Shown in pieces: positions 34,841 to 45,041 of a DNA stretch of 64,000 nucleotides. The position numbers and the translations under genes are program-made. The stretch is from positions 5,281,587 through 5,345,586 of the forward strand of contig CM030934.1 of the NCBI GenBank assembly GCA_018136815.1, in the 5' to 3' direction. Each line of letters begins with the position of its first letter. Within the stretch, counting starts at the first letter, position 1. The stretch comes from Isochrysis galbana. Taxonomy: Eukaryota > Haptophyta > Isochrysidales > Isochrysidaceae. Under the pieces are notes generated by a model. It ran no database searches and was not told where the DNA came from. It saw only the letters and a program-made list of their open reading frames with translations.

Positions 34841-35146
34841 ATGGCAACGAGCGACAACTGCAGCAGCTCCCTCAGCAGTTGCAGCAGGGCCCATGACTGG
34901 GGCAGACAAGCGCTGGAGGACCTCGAGGGTAGCGCATTGGAGTGGTCCACCATCGTCGAGACGGATGGGCGTGCAAAGAACGTGCGCCCGAAGGCCTGCA
35001 TCTTTTGCGGGCACATCTACGTAGGTGGGCCACTGAACATTCGGCAGCATTTGGATCGGAGGATGCCCAAGCGCAATGTGCGCGCGTGCCGACCGACGGT
35101 GGAGTGGATGGAGAGGCACTCAGAAGTGGTTGGAGAGCTGCACTAG
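34841..35146 (+). CDS. small protein with BED-type zinc-finger-like motif
   Basis: A 101-codon frame with KACIFCGHIYVGGPLNIRQH followed by LDRR. This is the C-x2-C ... H-L pattern of BED fingers found in hAT-type transposases and their relatives. The frame ends at 35146, and the overlapping frame starting at 35076 may continue the same gene through an intron I could not place. It lies in a repeat-rich block, so a mobile-element origin is likely. Confidence 0.4.
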   Translation: MATSDNCSSSLSSCSRAHDWGRQALEDLEGSALEWSTIVETDGRAKNVRPKACIFCGHIYVGGPLNIRQHLDRRMPKRNVRACRPTVEWMERHSEVVGELH

Positions 35147-36269
35147 ACACCAGAAAGCCACCGGGTTGTACCTCACCAAAGGGCTGCCGCCCCTTCAGCC
35201 AACCTGCGTCGTGGATGGCCGTGAGTCAGCCATGGCTAATCTGTCTCCTTCACCGCACCGTGGCGCTCTGCGCAGCCGCACCTACGTCGGTGTAGCTGGA
35301 GCGATGGCGATCCATTGGATGCCTGTTCTTCTTCGACATTTGAGCCAACAGCGAGACCAGGACCAGCCATCGACGAAGATATTGTCCGCGTTAGAGCTAC
35401 TCGCTTGCGCGCGGCGCAGCCTATTGGACCGGCCTTCACTTAGCTCAACCGAGGCTACCGCCTACGAGCCGTGGTCGGCTCTTCATCGTTATGAGAGGGG
35501 GAGGGAAACTAGTGAAGTTTCTTCCGACCCCGTTGTTTCCCGTCCAGCTACTCCCGAGTCAGACAACCACGAGGACCAAAAAGAAACCCACGATAACCAC
35601 GACAACGACACGCCACTCTACGCCTCCGAGTCTACTCTCCACGACCCATTCTCTCCATGGACCGCCCCGCCTCCGGCACGCGCGAGCTCGCCGCGTCCGA
35701 CGACGCCGACGACTCTCCGGAAGCGGCGCCAACAATGGCAATCATTCGGAGTGAACGGGGACCAGAAATGGTCCAACGTCACGCTCGAAACCGCTGACGA
35801 AATAAGAGCGCAAGCTCTAGCCGGACGAGGCGCCGACGAGGAATCCGACCTCGCCGCTGCCGTCCGAGCGCCGATCGAGTTCGTGGAAGCCAAAGGCATC
35901 CGCGCCGAAGAGCTAGCCTCATTAGTTCGAAGACCCAAGACAGAAGCCCAAGCTCGTCTCGAGAAAGACTGGGAAAAGATGTCCGACCACCCGAGGCACC
36001 CCACCGACAAGAGAGGCCTGGGATACACTAGTCCCAAGCTATCACCCTGCACCGCTACCAACGAGGACGACGCCTCTAGACCCTCTGCCACGATAGCGGC
36101 AGTCGGATTACCCGAAGAGACGACGATCGCCGGCGCGCCCTCGCAGGCAATCTCCAAGAGTGAGATCAGCCTTGCTCTGACACAAGCTCGGCGCAACCCG
36201 CAGTTCCCCCCCCCGCCCCCCGGCGCCTTCGGCCGTCGCCCCTCCGAGTTTCCGCAGATGTGCTGCTAG
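35076..36269 (+). CDS. unrecognised protein related to the frame at 55628-56053
   Basis: An open frame whose part near 35210-35450 (ESAMANLSPSPHRGALRSRT, YVGVAGAMAIHWMP, RPSLSSTE) closely parallels the minus-strand frame at 55628-56053 (QSAMADLSPSPHRGALRSRT, YVGIAGAMAVQWMP, RPELSSTE). Two divergent copies that keep protein similarity indicate a real coding family, probably carried by a mobile element. The rest is charged and probably disordered, ending in a Pro-rich tail (NPQFPPPPPGAFG). The true start is unclear and no function is assigned. Confidence 0.4.
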   Translation: MCARADRRWSGWRGTQKWLESCTRHQKATGLYLTKGLPPLQPTCVVDGRESAMANLSPSPHRGALRSRTYVGVAGAMAIHWMPVLLRHLSQQRDQDQPSTKILSALELLACARRSLLDRPSLSSTEATAYEPWSALHRYERGRETSEVSSDPVVSRPATPESDNHEDQKETHDNHDNDTPLYASESTLHDPFSPWTAPPPARASSPRPTTPTTLRKRRQQWQSFGVNGDQKWSNVTLETADEIRAQALAGRGADEESDLAAAVRAPIEFVEAKGIRAEELASLVRRPKTEAQARLEKDWEKMSDHPRHPTDKRGLGYTSPKLSPCTATNEDDASRPSATIAAVGLPEETTIAGAPSQAISKSEISLALTQARRNPQFPPPPPGAFGRRPSEFPQMCC

Positions 36270-36714
36270 GCGCGCCATGGCCCCCCTCTGGGGGTCCCTC
36301 GGCCGTCCCCAGAGGGCCAGCTGGGACAGCTCAGGGGGCAGTGGAGGCTGGGGCAGTGCCCCTGGCTGGCCTCTCCTGCCTCTCTCTTGCTCGCCTCGCT
36401 GGCCTTGGGTGCCTTCTTGGTTCTTGGTGGCTCAGGCAGGTGGTCTGTGGCTCAATGGTGAGTGGTGGTGGTGAGGGTGAGGTAAATACGATGAGGGGGC
36501 CAGTGCAGGCGAATGCGTGTGGCGCGCGGCGCGCGCCCGGCGAGGGTCTGGATAGTTGTGATGATTGCTCAGCCCCTGCGCCCTTGCAAGCAGGCAGGCA
36601 TGGGCTCAGGATAGTATGTGCAGGCGTGCAGGCCCAACCCAGGAACCCAGGGGGTGTCTGCGATGGAGGGAGGGGGGCGCGAGGCCCCCATTGACCCCTA
36701 CTTATAAAAGTAGG
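36270..36714 (-). mobile_element. LINE-family 5' end fragment with terminal hairpin
   Basis: On the minus strand a 7-bp hairpin CCTACTT/AAGTAGG around TTAT (plus 36697-36714) is followed 5 nt later by ATG 36691. A Pro/Arg-rich reading frame then runs toward 36270. Part of this DNA (36300-36450) resembles 33500-33650 in opposite orientation. No ORF1, endonuclease or RT part is present. Confidence 0.5.
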
Positions 36715-36769
36715 TTGTTAAACTTCTCGTTGTTGTGCTCGTACTCATCGTAGGCCCGCACAGCAGCGT

Positions 36770-37015
36770 CGGCGGGCCGTATGGCGATAGGTCGTACGTC
36801 GATGGGCGGTATGGCGGTATCGCGACGGGCAGTATCAGTATCAGTATCGCGACGGGCAGTATCGCGATTGGCAGTATCGTAGTTGGCAGTATAAGTATAG
36901 CGATGAGCGAGATCACGATGAGCAATATCGCGACCGGCGATACAAAGATTATCGCGGCGGTGGGCGTGTGGGCGTTGGCATGGCGCCATAAACCATAAAC
37001 CATAAACCACAGGTA
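36770..37015. repeat. degenerate GTATCGCGACGGGCA-type minisatellite and CCATAAA repeats
   Basis: Short units such as CAGTATCGCGACGGG and GGCAGTATC recur between 36780 and 36950. At 36990-37010 CCATAAA occurs three times in tandem. Most of this lies inside the minus-strand LINE-like fragment that begins at 37183. Confidence 0.6.
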
Positions 37016-37183
37016 CGATGATCGATGATCGTACGATGGCGTTGCATGTCTGTCATGGTCATGGCCTGGCCACCAGGCTCTAGAGTCACCACAGCACCAT
37101 GCACGCAATTACGCCAAGCGGGCCCTGAGAAAGAGAGAGTCGCGCCGGTGAGCTCCATTGCAACTGACTATAAAGTTAGTTGC
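36949..37183 (-). mobile_element. LINE-family 5' end fragment with the longest hairpin
   Basis: On the minus strand GCAACTAACT and AGTCAGTTGC pair over 10 bp (one wobble) around TTAT (plus 37160-37183). One nt later comes ATG 37158 and a 69-codon frame (MELTGATLSFSGPAW). It ends 121 bp upstream of the RluA-HemK gene start. Confidence 0.55.
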
Positions 37184-37303
37184 AGAGTACTTTAGGGATA
37201 GAGTACTGGAACTAGCTAACAAGATAAGATGCTGTACAATACAGTCATAACCTTGGACGTTCTAACGGTATGAGTGTTTTGGTCGGCTCGTTGGACGGGG
37301 ACG

Positions 37304-39348
37304 ATGCTCGCTCTCGCTCTGTGGACGTCGGCCTCTCTGTTGGCTTGGGCGGCCCCAGCACAACGGCTGGCAATCGGACCGTGTATTAGAGCATCCACAC
37401 CGGCGTCTCTTCCTCTCTCTCTCCATCTGCTTTCCTCGGCCGCTGAAGACGACCAGAGAATACCGAGCTTGATGCTGCACAGCGAGCAGCTAGCCATCCT
37501 CCGCAAGCCTGCAGGCGTTCCCCTCGCCGAGAGCGGGGTGCTGAAGGGCAGACGTAGGCGGAATGGAAAAGCATTGCTCACCTGGGCGCTCTCGGAAGGA
37601 GGGATCGCCCCGTCGGAGGCTGCCGACGCACTCGATCCGCTCGTTGCGCTGACCCCGCTCAGCGACGCAATCGGCGGCGTCATTGTGCTGGTGAGCACAC
37701 AGCACGGCCCTCAAGGTCGCGCTCGCCACCATCCATAATGAGGTTGAGCTCTTGTCTATACACTCTGACCGGATGCTGATCTGCAGCCGTTCTTGCCTTG
37801 CACCCTGGTGCGACATCAGGCAAAGACCAAGAGGGCAGAAGAGCTTCTTCGAACTCCGACAAGTATGTGGTGCGGATATGCTGCTGTTGTTGGTGGCTCG
37901 CCATCCACGCTGGATGCTAAGACTCTCGAGCTGGTGCAGCACCAGACAGCAGGCACCATCATGCACCTTCAGTTCGTCGATGTGTGCGAGGCTGCCTCGT
38001 TGCACTCGTCGCACCTTTCTCTCGTACGCTTCTCTGCGCGACCAAATGTCTCAACAATGGAAATTTGTGCGTGTCGCACACATCCAGGAGGCTTTCCCAG
38101 GACTTCTACATCTCATGCCCTGCCACCTGTGAATATGGCTGTAGCTAGCATCGCATCGCGGCGGAAACTACAGTGCTAAACTGCGATCCTCATGTCATTC
38201 GCGCCCGGGTCAATGTAGGTGATTGTTTGGACTGTCTAGGGCTATGCGTTGTGGGATCGCTCCAAGCTAGGCAACGATTCGAACGTCGTGGCGATGCCGC
38301 CCCAGTGGTCGGTGGCCCGCACATTGCATTGGTTCGCGTGGATTTAGATGCCGCTGTTTCCATTTTATTGCCACCAGGTAAGAGTGTACCGATGACTGCA
38401 TCCAGCATGCACCGCTTTCGTCTCATCTGGCTCCTCCTTGTTTCAGGCTCGCCTTCACGCTTCGAGGTGGCCGTACCCAAGAAGTTTGTGAAGACTATGC
38501 GGAGAGAACGTCTTCAAGTTGAGCGTCGTAATGCCGCCGTACTTGAGCTCGCAGATGCAACTGCACTTGGAAGCGAGAGCCAGAGTAGGCCAACGGCACT
38601 TTCAGTGCCCTTCATGGGCATGTCCTTCTTGGTCGGACGGGGCGAGCTGTCGCCTCGACAGTCGTCTGAAGTCCTTGTGCGCGAGGCCGTCGCTATTGCT
38701 CTCGCCACTGCTGCCATCGAACAGGAGCGCCAGACTATGGCTACCTCTGCCCGTGGTGCGCAAAGTGCAGGCACGCCAATGGACTTCCCAGCAGCTCGGA
38801 TATTGGACCTCGGATGCGGATGTGGAGCTCTCCTTCTGAGCGCACTCCGTCAGCTGGGTCCCTCTGCAATGGGTGTCGGAGTCGACATTGATGCGTCGGC
38901 GCTAACGTGGGCACACAAAAATGTGAAAGCACTCGGGTTCGAACACCAAGTCACTCTCATCCATGGAAACTTTGGGGATTTGCATCAGCCGTCAGAACGG
39001 AGACGACTTCCATCGAGTGGTTTTGATGCCATCATGTGCAACCCTCCCTATTTGCCTGAGAAAGCAAGACAATTTCGGATAACCAGCGAGTATGATAGAG
39101 CGCTTTATGCTGGCGTGGATGGATTGGATGCTTACGCCACCCTTGCTCGATCACTGTCGCTTGCCTCGCCCCCCTTGCTTGGGGTGCATGGGGTTTTGGT
39201 TTTGCAGCTTCCTGGCGCATGCAGCGAACGAAAGATATCACGTATCTCGCACCTCTTCTCCGACCGGGACCTGGATGTACGACATGTTGTTCGTGACTCG
39301 CGTGGTATTGCCCGCTGCATCTTGGTCTCTCAAGCAGCCAGGCGCTGA
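37304..39348 (+). CDS. RluA-type pseudouridine synthase fused to HemK/PrmC-type methyltransferase
   Basis: The N-terminal part resembles RluA-family RNA pseudouridine synthases (LAILRKPAGVPL; a later stretch like the RluA C-terminus, RFEVAVPKKFVKTM). The C-terminal part is a class I methyltransferase of the HemK type, which methylates a release-factor glutamine: LSPRQSSEVLVREA, ILDLGCGCGALLLSAL, VGVDIDASAL, the catalytic NPPYLP, and RALYAGVDGLDAYATL. Start ATG 37304 gives a hydrophobic signal-like N-terminus (MLALALWTSASLLAWAAPAQ), suggesting organelle targeting. Placed introns: 37691-37786 (GTGAGC/CTGCAG) and 38378-38446 (GTAAGA/TTTCAG, phase 1). A further junction between about 38050 and 38215 is needed and could not be fixed. 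The canonical HRLD-type motif of the synthase is not seen, so that half may be degenerate. Confidence 0.8.
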
Positions 39349-39524
39349 CATTAAGTGGCGCCGATAGGCGATCGAGCAACCGGCGAAGGTGCTGCATGGC
39401 GAAACGAGAAAGCGAGACGAAGCTGCACCCAACTCAGCGGTGAATGTTCGCTGTATCTCGAAGGTGCGGAGCGATTCAAGAGTGGCTGGCGATGCTTGCA
39501 CATGCACGTGCGGACTACACTCAC

Positions 39525-39929
39525 TCAAGACTTTGAGCCGACCAGTGCGGGGGGGGGGCGCAAGAATGCCATGTGGCACAGGAGCAACCGCTTGAGACGT
39601 GACAACAGTATTCGAACGCAAGTCACGCTAAACGCGCCGCTCGGGAGTCCCTCGCGAAGGCCGTACGGCTCAAGTTCTTCTAGCATAGCAACATGCAACT
39701 GACGTCGAGCACAACGCTGGCAGTGCCCGCGTGCACGAAGGCCACCTCTGGTAATTAGTTTGGTCGCCTCCTGAGAGTTGAGGTGAGACGAGCGGAGAAT
39801 GTCATTCTTTGACAACCGATAATTGGTGGGGCAATACGCAGTGCTTTTACGTGAGCGAACGCCAAGCGCAACGGCTGCATCGCCATGCAACCACTCGCAA
39901 CTAGCCATCCGGAGTGCATTCTTGCGCAC
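39525..39929 (-). CDS. hypothetical protein, convergent with RluA-HemK
   Basis: A 134-codon frame (MRKNALRMASCEWLHGDAAV) with basic composition, a CQRCARR motif and LHVAMLEELEPYGLREG. The latter faintly recalls the start of bacterial ribosomal protein L9, but not enough to name it. It lies tail to tail with the upstream gene. It may be one exon of a longer minus-strand gene, since the next frames toward 39400 also look protein-like. Weak support. Confidence 0.25.
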   Translation of the reverse strand: MRKNALRMASCEWLHGDAAVALGVRSRKSTAYCPTNYRLSKNDILRSSHLNSQEATKLITRGGLRARGHCQRCARRQLHVAMLEELEPYGLREGLPSGAFSVTCVRILLSRLKRLLLCHMAFLRPPPALVGSKS

Positions 39930-40108
39930 GAGGCAATGAGGCTGGAGCTCTAGTCTCCTGCCTTGTCAATGTCATTCCCAGTGTCTTCGAAATGCTAGAT
40001 ACCCTTTCGGGATTCACGCCGAGCTCCAAAAGATCCCGCAAATAAACAACAAAAGACAGACCGCTTGCATACCCCGGCACGGCTACCCCGGGATAGCCTT
40101 AAAACACT

Positions 40109-40145
40109 CTAAAAAAAGATCTGAAGATTCAGGGCTAACACCTAC
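40109..40145 (-). repeat. LINE 3' terminal motif
   Basis: On the minus strand the sequence ends AGCCCTGAATCTTCAGATC followed by an oligo-T run, as at the 3' end of the LINE at 10786 and at 54590. It marks the 3' terminus of a further minus-strand element. Its body may reach the 5' hairpin at 41796, with later rearrangements in between. Confidence 0.6.
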
Positions 40146-40408
40146 TGTAGTCCTCCGCCTTCCCCCCCCCCCCCCCCAGTACGTGCGTGCGAATATACGT
40201 GTACAATCGGCGCCAGCAAGTCTTCGGCGAGCGAGGGGCGGTTTCGCAGAATGTGTCGGAGCGCGTCGGGAGCACTGCTCTGCAATACCGCGCGAAGGGT
40301 ACGCCGTTGCGGCCACCTTCGCGGCGAGTCTGTCGGGAGTGCTTGTGAGGGCCCCAATCCACCGGGCCCGGCGTCTCAGCTGCCCTGTGAGTTTGTCTGT
40401 GTGAATCT

Positions 40409-42095
40409 AGGCGGCTTGCCTTCATTTGGTCTCCTTTCACTCAGGGTTTCTTCCCCTCTCCGTGGGACTCTCACCCTACCATGAGCCCCCCCGCGAGCAC
40501 CCCGAAGGAAAGGCCCAGGAGCACCACGTACGCGACGAGAACAGCGTCGCCTTGGCTCTGCATGAGGGCGCGCCCCGAGAGGGCCTGGTAGACGCCCACG
40601 CCGAGCACCGCGTAGCCCGTCCCCTTGTGCGCGACCCGCCGCCGGCGTCGCGCTCGCCGTCGCGTCGGTGCCCCGAGGGCGCCACTTCTCGCACCCCCAT
40701 CACACGCTCGGGACCGTCGCCTTCGCCCTCGCCCTGCTGCAGCCGCTCAACGCGCTCGTGCGCGGCCCGCCCGCCGCCCGCACCACGCGCCGCGCCGTGT
40801 GGCGGGTCGCGCACAAGGGGACGGGCTACGCGGTGCTCGGCATGGGCGTCTACCAGGCCCTCTCGGGGCGCGCCCTCATGCCGAGCCAAGGCGACGCTGT
40901 TCTCGTCGCGTACGTGGTACTCAACTCCTGGCGGCCGATTACAGCAGCCTGGCACGATCGCTCCGATGGGTGGAAAGATATGCAGCGGCCTCGTGTGGCA
41001 AACCTAACGACCAAAAATTCGAGGGGCTAAGGATGGGGTCTCTTAAAAAAAACGGCCCCCCGCCAATTTTCGCAGATACAAGTGGCTAAAGGGAAATGAA
41101 TGCGCAATCATATTGGGATCTACTCCTTCTAGCTCCAAGAGCAGCTCGACAATGGCGGCGTACACAGCCGCGTCCTGGAATGTGTAGTCCCCCTCCTGGT
41201 GGAGGGAGAGGTCGAAGTTGTCGTCAGTGTCAATGTTCTCGTGTTCTTCATCCGATGGTGGATCCTGTCGTGGGGTCATCGCGGTGGGTGGTCGTGAGTG
41301 AACTTCTGATGTGCACTGGGAGGCTGTTTGCTCTCTCCTTGGGGGGCTGTCGTGGTGCATGTGGTGTTGTGATTTGTGGTTGTGCAGATGTTGATTCGCT
41401 CTTTGTTCTGTATGGTGATGATGGTGCCCATAAGGGCCACCCGGTCTCTGGCCGCGCCGCCAGGGCGGCGCGGCCATCACCAGGGTGAGAGAGGCCTCTG
41501 CCATGAGGCATGCCCAGTGGAGGTACTGCGTGTATTGTCTGGCTCGTCTACGGTGGGGCCTACAGGCTGCTGCCCTCCATGAGGGGGGCCAGCATGGCTG
41601 TTGTGACTGGTGTGGCCGGGGCCACGGGCCGTGTGGCGCGATAGGGATCGCGCGCACCTGCTCGGCCTCATCTGGCGGACGCGGTCGCTTCGCCTGCGAC
41701 TGCTCCATGGGTACTGGTTGGGCTCCCGCGGCGGGGGGCCCGAAGGAGAGGAGGGGAGCGCCGGCGCGCTCCATGGCGACCAAGTATAAACTTAGTTGTG
41801 GCCTCTTCACATGCACCTGCCAACTCGTGCTCTCTGTTTGTTTGCGCTGCCCTCCCCTTTGCCTTTGCGCTGCACGCTGAACACCCCCCAGTAAGTATAT
41901 GTATAAGAATAGCGATACTGGAAGTTATAATAGGGGTGTAAGCTGATATTAGTACTGATGTAAGTACTGATGTAAGTGTAAGCTCAAAACCACCGTAAGC
42001 TTACGGACTGACAGCCCAACAAGGGTAGGGTGAGAGTCCCACGGAGAGGGGAAGAAACCCTGAGTGAAAGGAGACCAAATGAAGGCAAGCCGCCT
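40409..42095. mobile_element. inverted-repeat element carrying two opposed b561 fragments, interrupted by a LINE fragment
   Basis: The outermost 72 bp (40409-40480) are the perfect reverse complement of 42024-42095 and start AGGCGGCTTGCCTTCATTTG. Inside, a minus-strand b561 fragment (40481-40641) faces a plus-strand one (about 40642-40924). Over the shared part (about 40510-40641 against 40800-40924) they are almost identical, forming a long palindrome. The plus arm reads HPHHTLGTVAFALALLQPLN, TTRRAVWRVAHKGTGYAVLG and YQALSGRALMPSQGDAVLVA: the His-containing helices of a cytochrome b561 domain. The plus arm breaks off at 40924 and its missing end resumes at 42024. DNA at 40925-42020, including a LINE fragment, therefore looks inserted into an older palindrome. 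Confidence 0.7.
41043..41796 (-). mobile_element. LINE-family 5' end with partial ORF1-like frame
   Basis: Hairpin ACTAAGT/ACTTGGT around TTAT (plus 41779-41796), then 4 nt and ATG 41774. The frame (MERAGAPLLSFGPPAAGAQP onward, about 243 codons) is His/Pro-rich and ends with AAIVELLLELEGVDPNMIAH. This parallels GAIVAHLNKLEGVDLEPEFL in the full LINE, so the beginning of ORF1 is present and the endonuclease and RT are missing. Confidence 0.7.
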
Positions 42096-42362
42096 CACCC
42101 TGATGGCCAACAAGATTGGGTCTGTAGGAATGGATGCATTTATTTGTGAGGCTCTGTCGACGGGCGCCTTGCACAGTCTCCTACCTATCTCTCAATCTCG
42201 CGTACAACACCATTGGTACAAGTATTTACCTGGCCCTAGGCGTGGACGCTTCGGCGACATTGGCGTGTCCATGAGCCATGAGCAGGTCGTCGTCCTCGGC
42301 GGTGTAAGCGGGGGAAGAGGAGGGGAGCGGGGCGCGCTCCATGCTCTATGACCCTATCGTAG
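42096..42362 (-). mobile_element. degenerate LINE-family 5' end
   Basis: On the minus strand the DNA near 42340-42360 reads CGATAGGGTCAT and then GAGCATGGAGCG, recalling the GGTCATGGAGCG of the full LINE leader. A short frame with MDTPMSPKRPR-like sequence follows (compare TPLSPKRPRQDD). The hairpin is only half preserved. It adjoins the inverted-repeat element on the left. Confidence 0.5.
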
Positions 42363-42920
42363 TTGGGGCAAGGGCATGGTATGCGGTGTGCTGTGTTTCA
42401 ATGTCTTTCACTGTTCACCGTCTTTCTTCCAAGGCCAAACATAGAGGGTTTTGAGTGTGTTTGGAAGGATTTTTACTGTGTCTAACACCTAGGTTGCCTC
42501 ACCCCCCTGCCCTTGATGTTGATGTAGATGTTGGGGTGGGTTTGTGGTTTGTGATTGTGAGGCTCCTGCTTTCGCGCGCGCGCTTGCGCAAAACGTCACT
42601 GTGAGTCACCACCACCATCTTTTGAAAATAGAAATAGAAGCACATGTCGGCCTAGGTAATGGCAGGGGCAACTTTCAATTAGTTGGAGCAACCTCTAGAG
42701 GTCTAAGTCTCACATTTTAATCTTCCCAACTGAGCGTGTAGGCCTTTAAGGCATTAAGACTCCTTTAAGGCATTTATACCAAAATCAGTCGTCCTTGCCG
42801 CCGCCTTCTGTGAACGCTCGTTACTATAAAACGACACAATAGAGTAGAAATGGGGCCGTTTTGAGAAGCTCAAGCCTCTACATATCTACTTTAGCAATAG
42901 AGTAATGCGAAAGGGGCAAA
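42363..42920 (+). promoter_or_regulatory. upstream region of the LRRC49 gene with TATA-like box
   Basis: Non-coding. TATAAAA at 42825-42831 lies 90 bp upstream of the LRRC49 ATG and could be a core promoter. A run of CGCGCG at 42575-42584 is the only other notable feature. Confidence 0.35.
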
Positions 42921-45041
42921 ATGTCAGAGAGGGAGAGGGAGACGCGCCGTGGCGTGTCTCGCGGCATGCCTCCGTGCGGATTCTTTGAGCACTCGAGCCC
43001 GAGCAGCGGAGGAGTAGTAGGTGGAGGGGCAGTGGGCTCCTTCGACTCGCGCACAATCGCACTTCTCAAGAGAATCTCTCAGGACAGGAGGGGGAGCACC
43101 GCTGGCATCGCTTTGGGCAGCTCCCCCGGCCGGCTTCGCTCTGGAGGAGCAGGCAGGCTAGGACCAGCTACGACGAGAGCGCTGACGGGAGAGGGAGGGC
43201 TATCTGGAGTGGCAGCGGGGTCTGCTTCAGCAGGAAGACTCGGCGCGGCCGCTCCTATACCGGCGGGAACGCTCGTGCGTTCGCCGGCTGAGAAGCTGGC
43301 AAATCCAGAGCGCCTAAATCTTGACCGGCGCTCGCTCATCGCATGCCCGCTTCTCGAGGGGGAAGAGCGCCTCAGGCTGCTCAATTACCAGAACAATTCG
43401 ATCCGTGCGATCGATAATTTGGTTGGGTTGCCCAACCTCATCTTCTTAGACTTGTACAACAATCAGATCTCACGCATCAGCGGACTCCACACCGTGCCCA
43501 CGCTGCGCGTGCTGATGCTCGGCAAGAATCTCGTCGAAAGGATCGAAGGGCTTGAACCTGTGCGACGCCTGGATGTGCTCGACCTGCACTGCAACAACAT
43601 TAGCCGGCTAGAGGGTCTCTCCCACCTCAACGCGCTGCGTGTGCTCAACCTCGCTGGCAATGCGCTAGGCGAGCTCAACTCAGACTGCCTCAATGGGCTC
43701 AGCTCGCTGATAGAGCTCAACCTTCGGCGTAACCGGCTCGCTCGCGTGCCCGCCCTCACTGGCGTGCCCTCGCTGCAGCGGCTCTTCCTATCGTCCAATC
43801 TGATCGCCGAGACGACCGACGTGCAGCCGCTCTCCTCAGCCGCCAGCCTTGTGGAGCTCGCACTAGACGGCAACCCAATCGCACGACTAGTCAACTACCG
43901 CGAGCTCGTCATCGGCATCTGCTGCAACTTGCGCCATCTCGATCTGCGCCGCCTGTCAGATGAGGAGCGAGCGCGGGCTGTGAACGGTGTCGCCGACGCG
44001 CCATGCGTGGCCGCCGCTGCGCCGTCGCAAAGTGAGGTTGACTCGGCACAGATGAGCTCCGCGCCAGCTTCGCCGCAGGTAGCTACGCTGCAGGAGGATG
44101 ACCGTACGCACGCTATCCGCGCCGCATGCCACTCGTGGCGGATCCGGATGGAGAGGGAGGCAGACCGCTCGGTGACGATCCAGCTCGGTGCTGAGGCGCC
44201 TGACGGGACGCAGCGCTGGGTCGTCGAGGTGAACGAACTCGATCAGCCTTCGTCGGACACATTTGGCTTGCTCTCCGTGAAGAGGCCCCTCTCGCTCGAG
44301 GTGATCGGCCAACCGCCCGACCGCGGCACGCTCGGGCTGAACGGACGCTCAATGAAGCTTATCTCAGCGAGCTTCCAGTACGTTCCCATGTCTTGGGTGC
44401 TGGCTGAGGCGGCGCCCCTCCTAGGTCAACTACGCGCGCTGCGCCTTTCTTGCAACAATCTCAACTCACCGAGCGAGGTGTTGGCGCTACGTGTGCTGCC
44501 AGAGCTCCGCTCCCTCCGAATCGAGTCCGCAGATAACCCATTCGTCGACTCGGCGCACTTCCGCTCTGTTGCCATTTCCGCCCTCCCGGAGCTTGTGTCA
44601 CTTAACGGGACGACGGTGACCGTCGCCGAGCGCAAGAGGGCAACTGCCTTGTGGAGCCGACTGCACCGAATCTACGACCTCGCGGCGGATTGGCAATCCC
44701 TACTCGCGCCGTGCGCGCATCGGCTCGCAACGGGGAACAGCCCACCGGGCCAGTCGAGCGCCTCCCGCATTCGTAATGACGCGTCGGCGCGCCTCTTCAT
44801 CAGAAGAGTGGTGGGGCACGGGTACTCAATCAACGAGAAGATGATGCGCCTCAACGTGTTGTGGCCTGAGTTATTGCGCAAATACGATGAACGAGTGGAG
44901 CTGGAGCTGGAGAGCAGGGAGGCTCTCATGCGTCGGTATAAAGCTGTGGTTTACGGCGATGGCGAGCGACCGCAGGGTGGCAACTCGGGCACCGAGGCAG
45001 AGCGGTCCCTATCGCCACTTCGACGTCGCACTATTTCCTAG
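42921..45041 (+). CDS. LRRC49: LRRC49-like leucine-rich repeat protein (tubulin polyglutamylase complex)
   Basis: LRRC49 is a subunit of the TTLL1 tubulin polyglutamylase complex, which adds glutamate chains to axonemal and centriolar microtubules. The single 706-codon exon starts at ATG 42921 with a Gly/Ser-rich N-terminus. Then come LNLDRRSLIACPLLEGEERL, RLLNYQNNSIRAIDNL and LIFLDLYNNQISRISGL, a run of 22-residue LRRs (about residues 130-340; LDVLDLHCNNISRLEGLSHL, LRRNRLARVPALTGVPSLQR), and an LRR cap DGNPIARLVNYRELV. This is the order found in animal LRRC49. After a linker (about 360-400) the C-terminal half has a second short LRR-like part (ALRLSCNNLNSP) and a helical end. Its presence implies a ciliated or flagellated organism. 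Orthology rests on motif order recalled from the animal protein. Confidence 0.85.
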   Translation: MSERERETRRGVSRGMPPCGFFEHSSPSSGGVVGGGAVGSFDSRTIALLKRISQDRRGSTAGIALGSSPGRLRSGGAGRLGPATTRALTGEGGLSGVAAGSASAGRLGAAAPIPAGTLVRSPAEKLANPERLNLDRRSLIACPLLEGEERLRLLNYQNNSIRAIDNLVGLPNLIFLDLYNNQISRISGLHTVPTLRVLMLGKNLVERIEGLEPVRRLDVLDLHCNNISRLEGLSHLNALRVLNLAGNALGELNSDCLNGLSSLIELNLRRNRLARVPALTGVPSLQRLFLSSNLIAETTDVQPLSSAASLVELALDGNPIARLVNYRELVIGICCNLRHLDLRRLSDEERARAVNGVADAPCVAAAAPSQSEVDSAQMSSAPASPQVATLQEDDRTHAIRAACHSWRIRMEREADRSVTIQLGAEAPDGTQRWVVEVNELDQPSSDTFGLLSVKRPLSLEVIGQPPDRGTLGLNGRSMKLISASFQYVPMSWVLAEAAPLLGQLRALRLSCNNLNSPSEVLALRVLPELRSLRIESADNPFVDSAHFRSVAISALPELVSLNGTTVTVAERKRATALWSRLHRIYDLAADWQSLLAPCAHRLATGNSPPGQSSASRIRNDASARLFIRRVVGHGYSINEKMMRLNVLWPELLRKYDERVELELESREALMRRYKAVVYGDGERPQGGNSGTEAERSLSPLRRRTIS

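Noticed and set aside
36990-37012. CCATAAA triplet as a telomere-like repeat
   Set aside because: Only three units, internal to a LINE-like fragment, and not a known telomere motif.
39525-39929. Possible organellar ribosomal protein L9
   Set aside because: Only a short resemblance (LHVAMLEELEPYGL); the rest of the family pattern is missing, so it is kept as hypothetical only.
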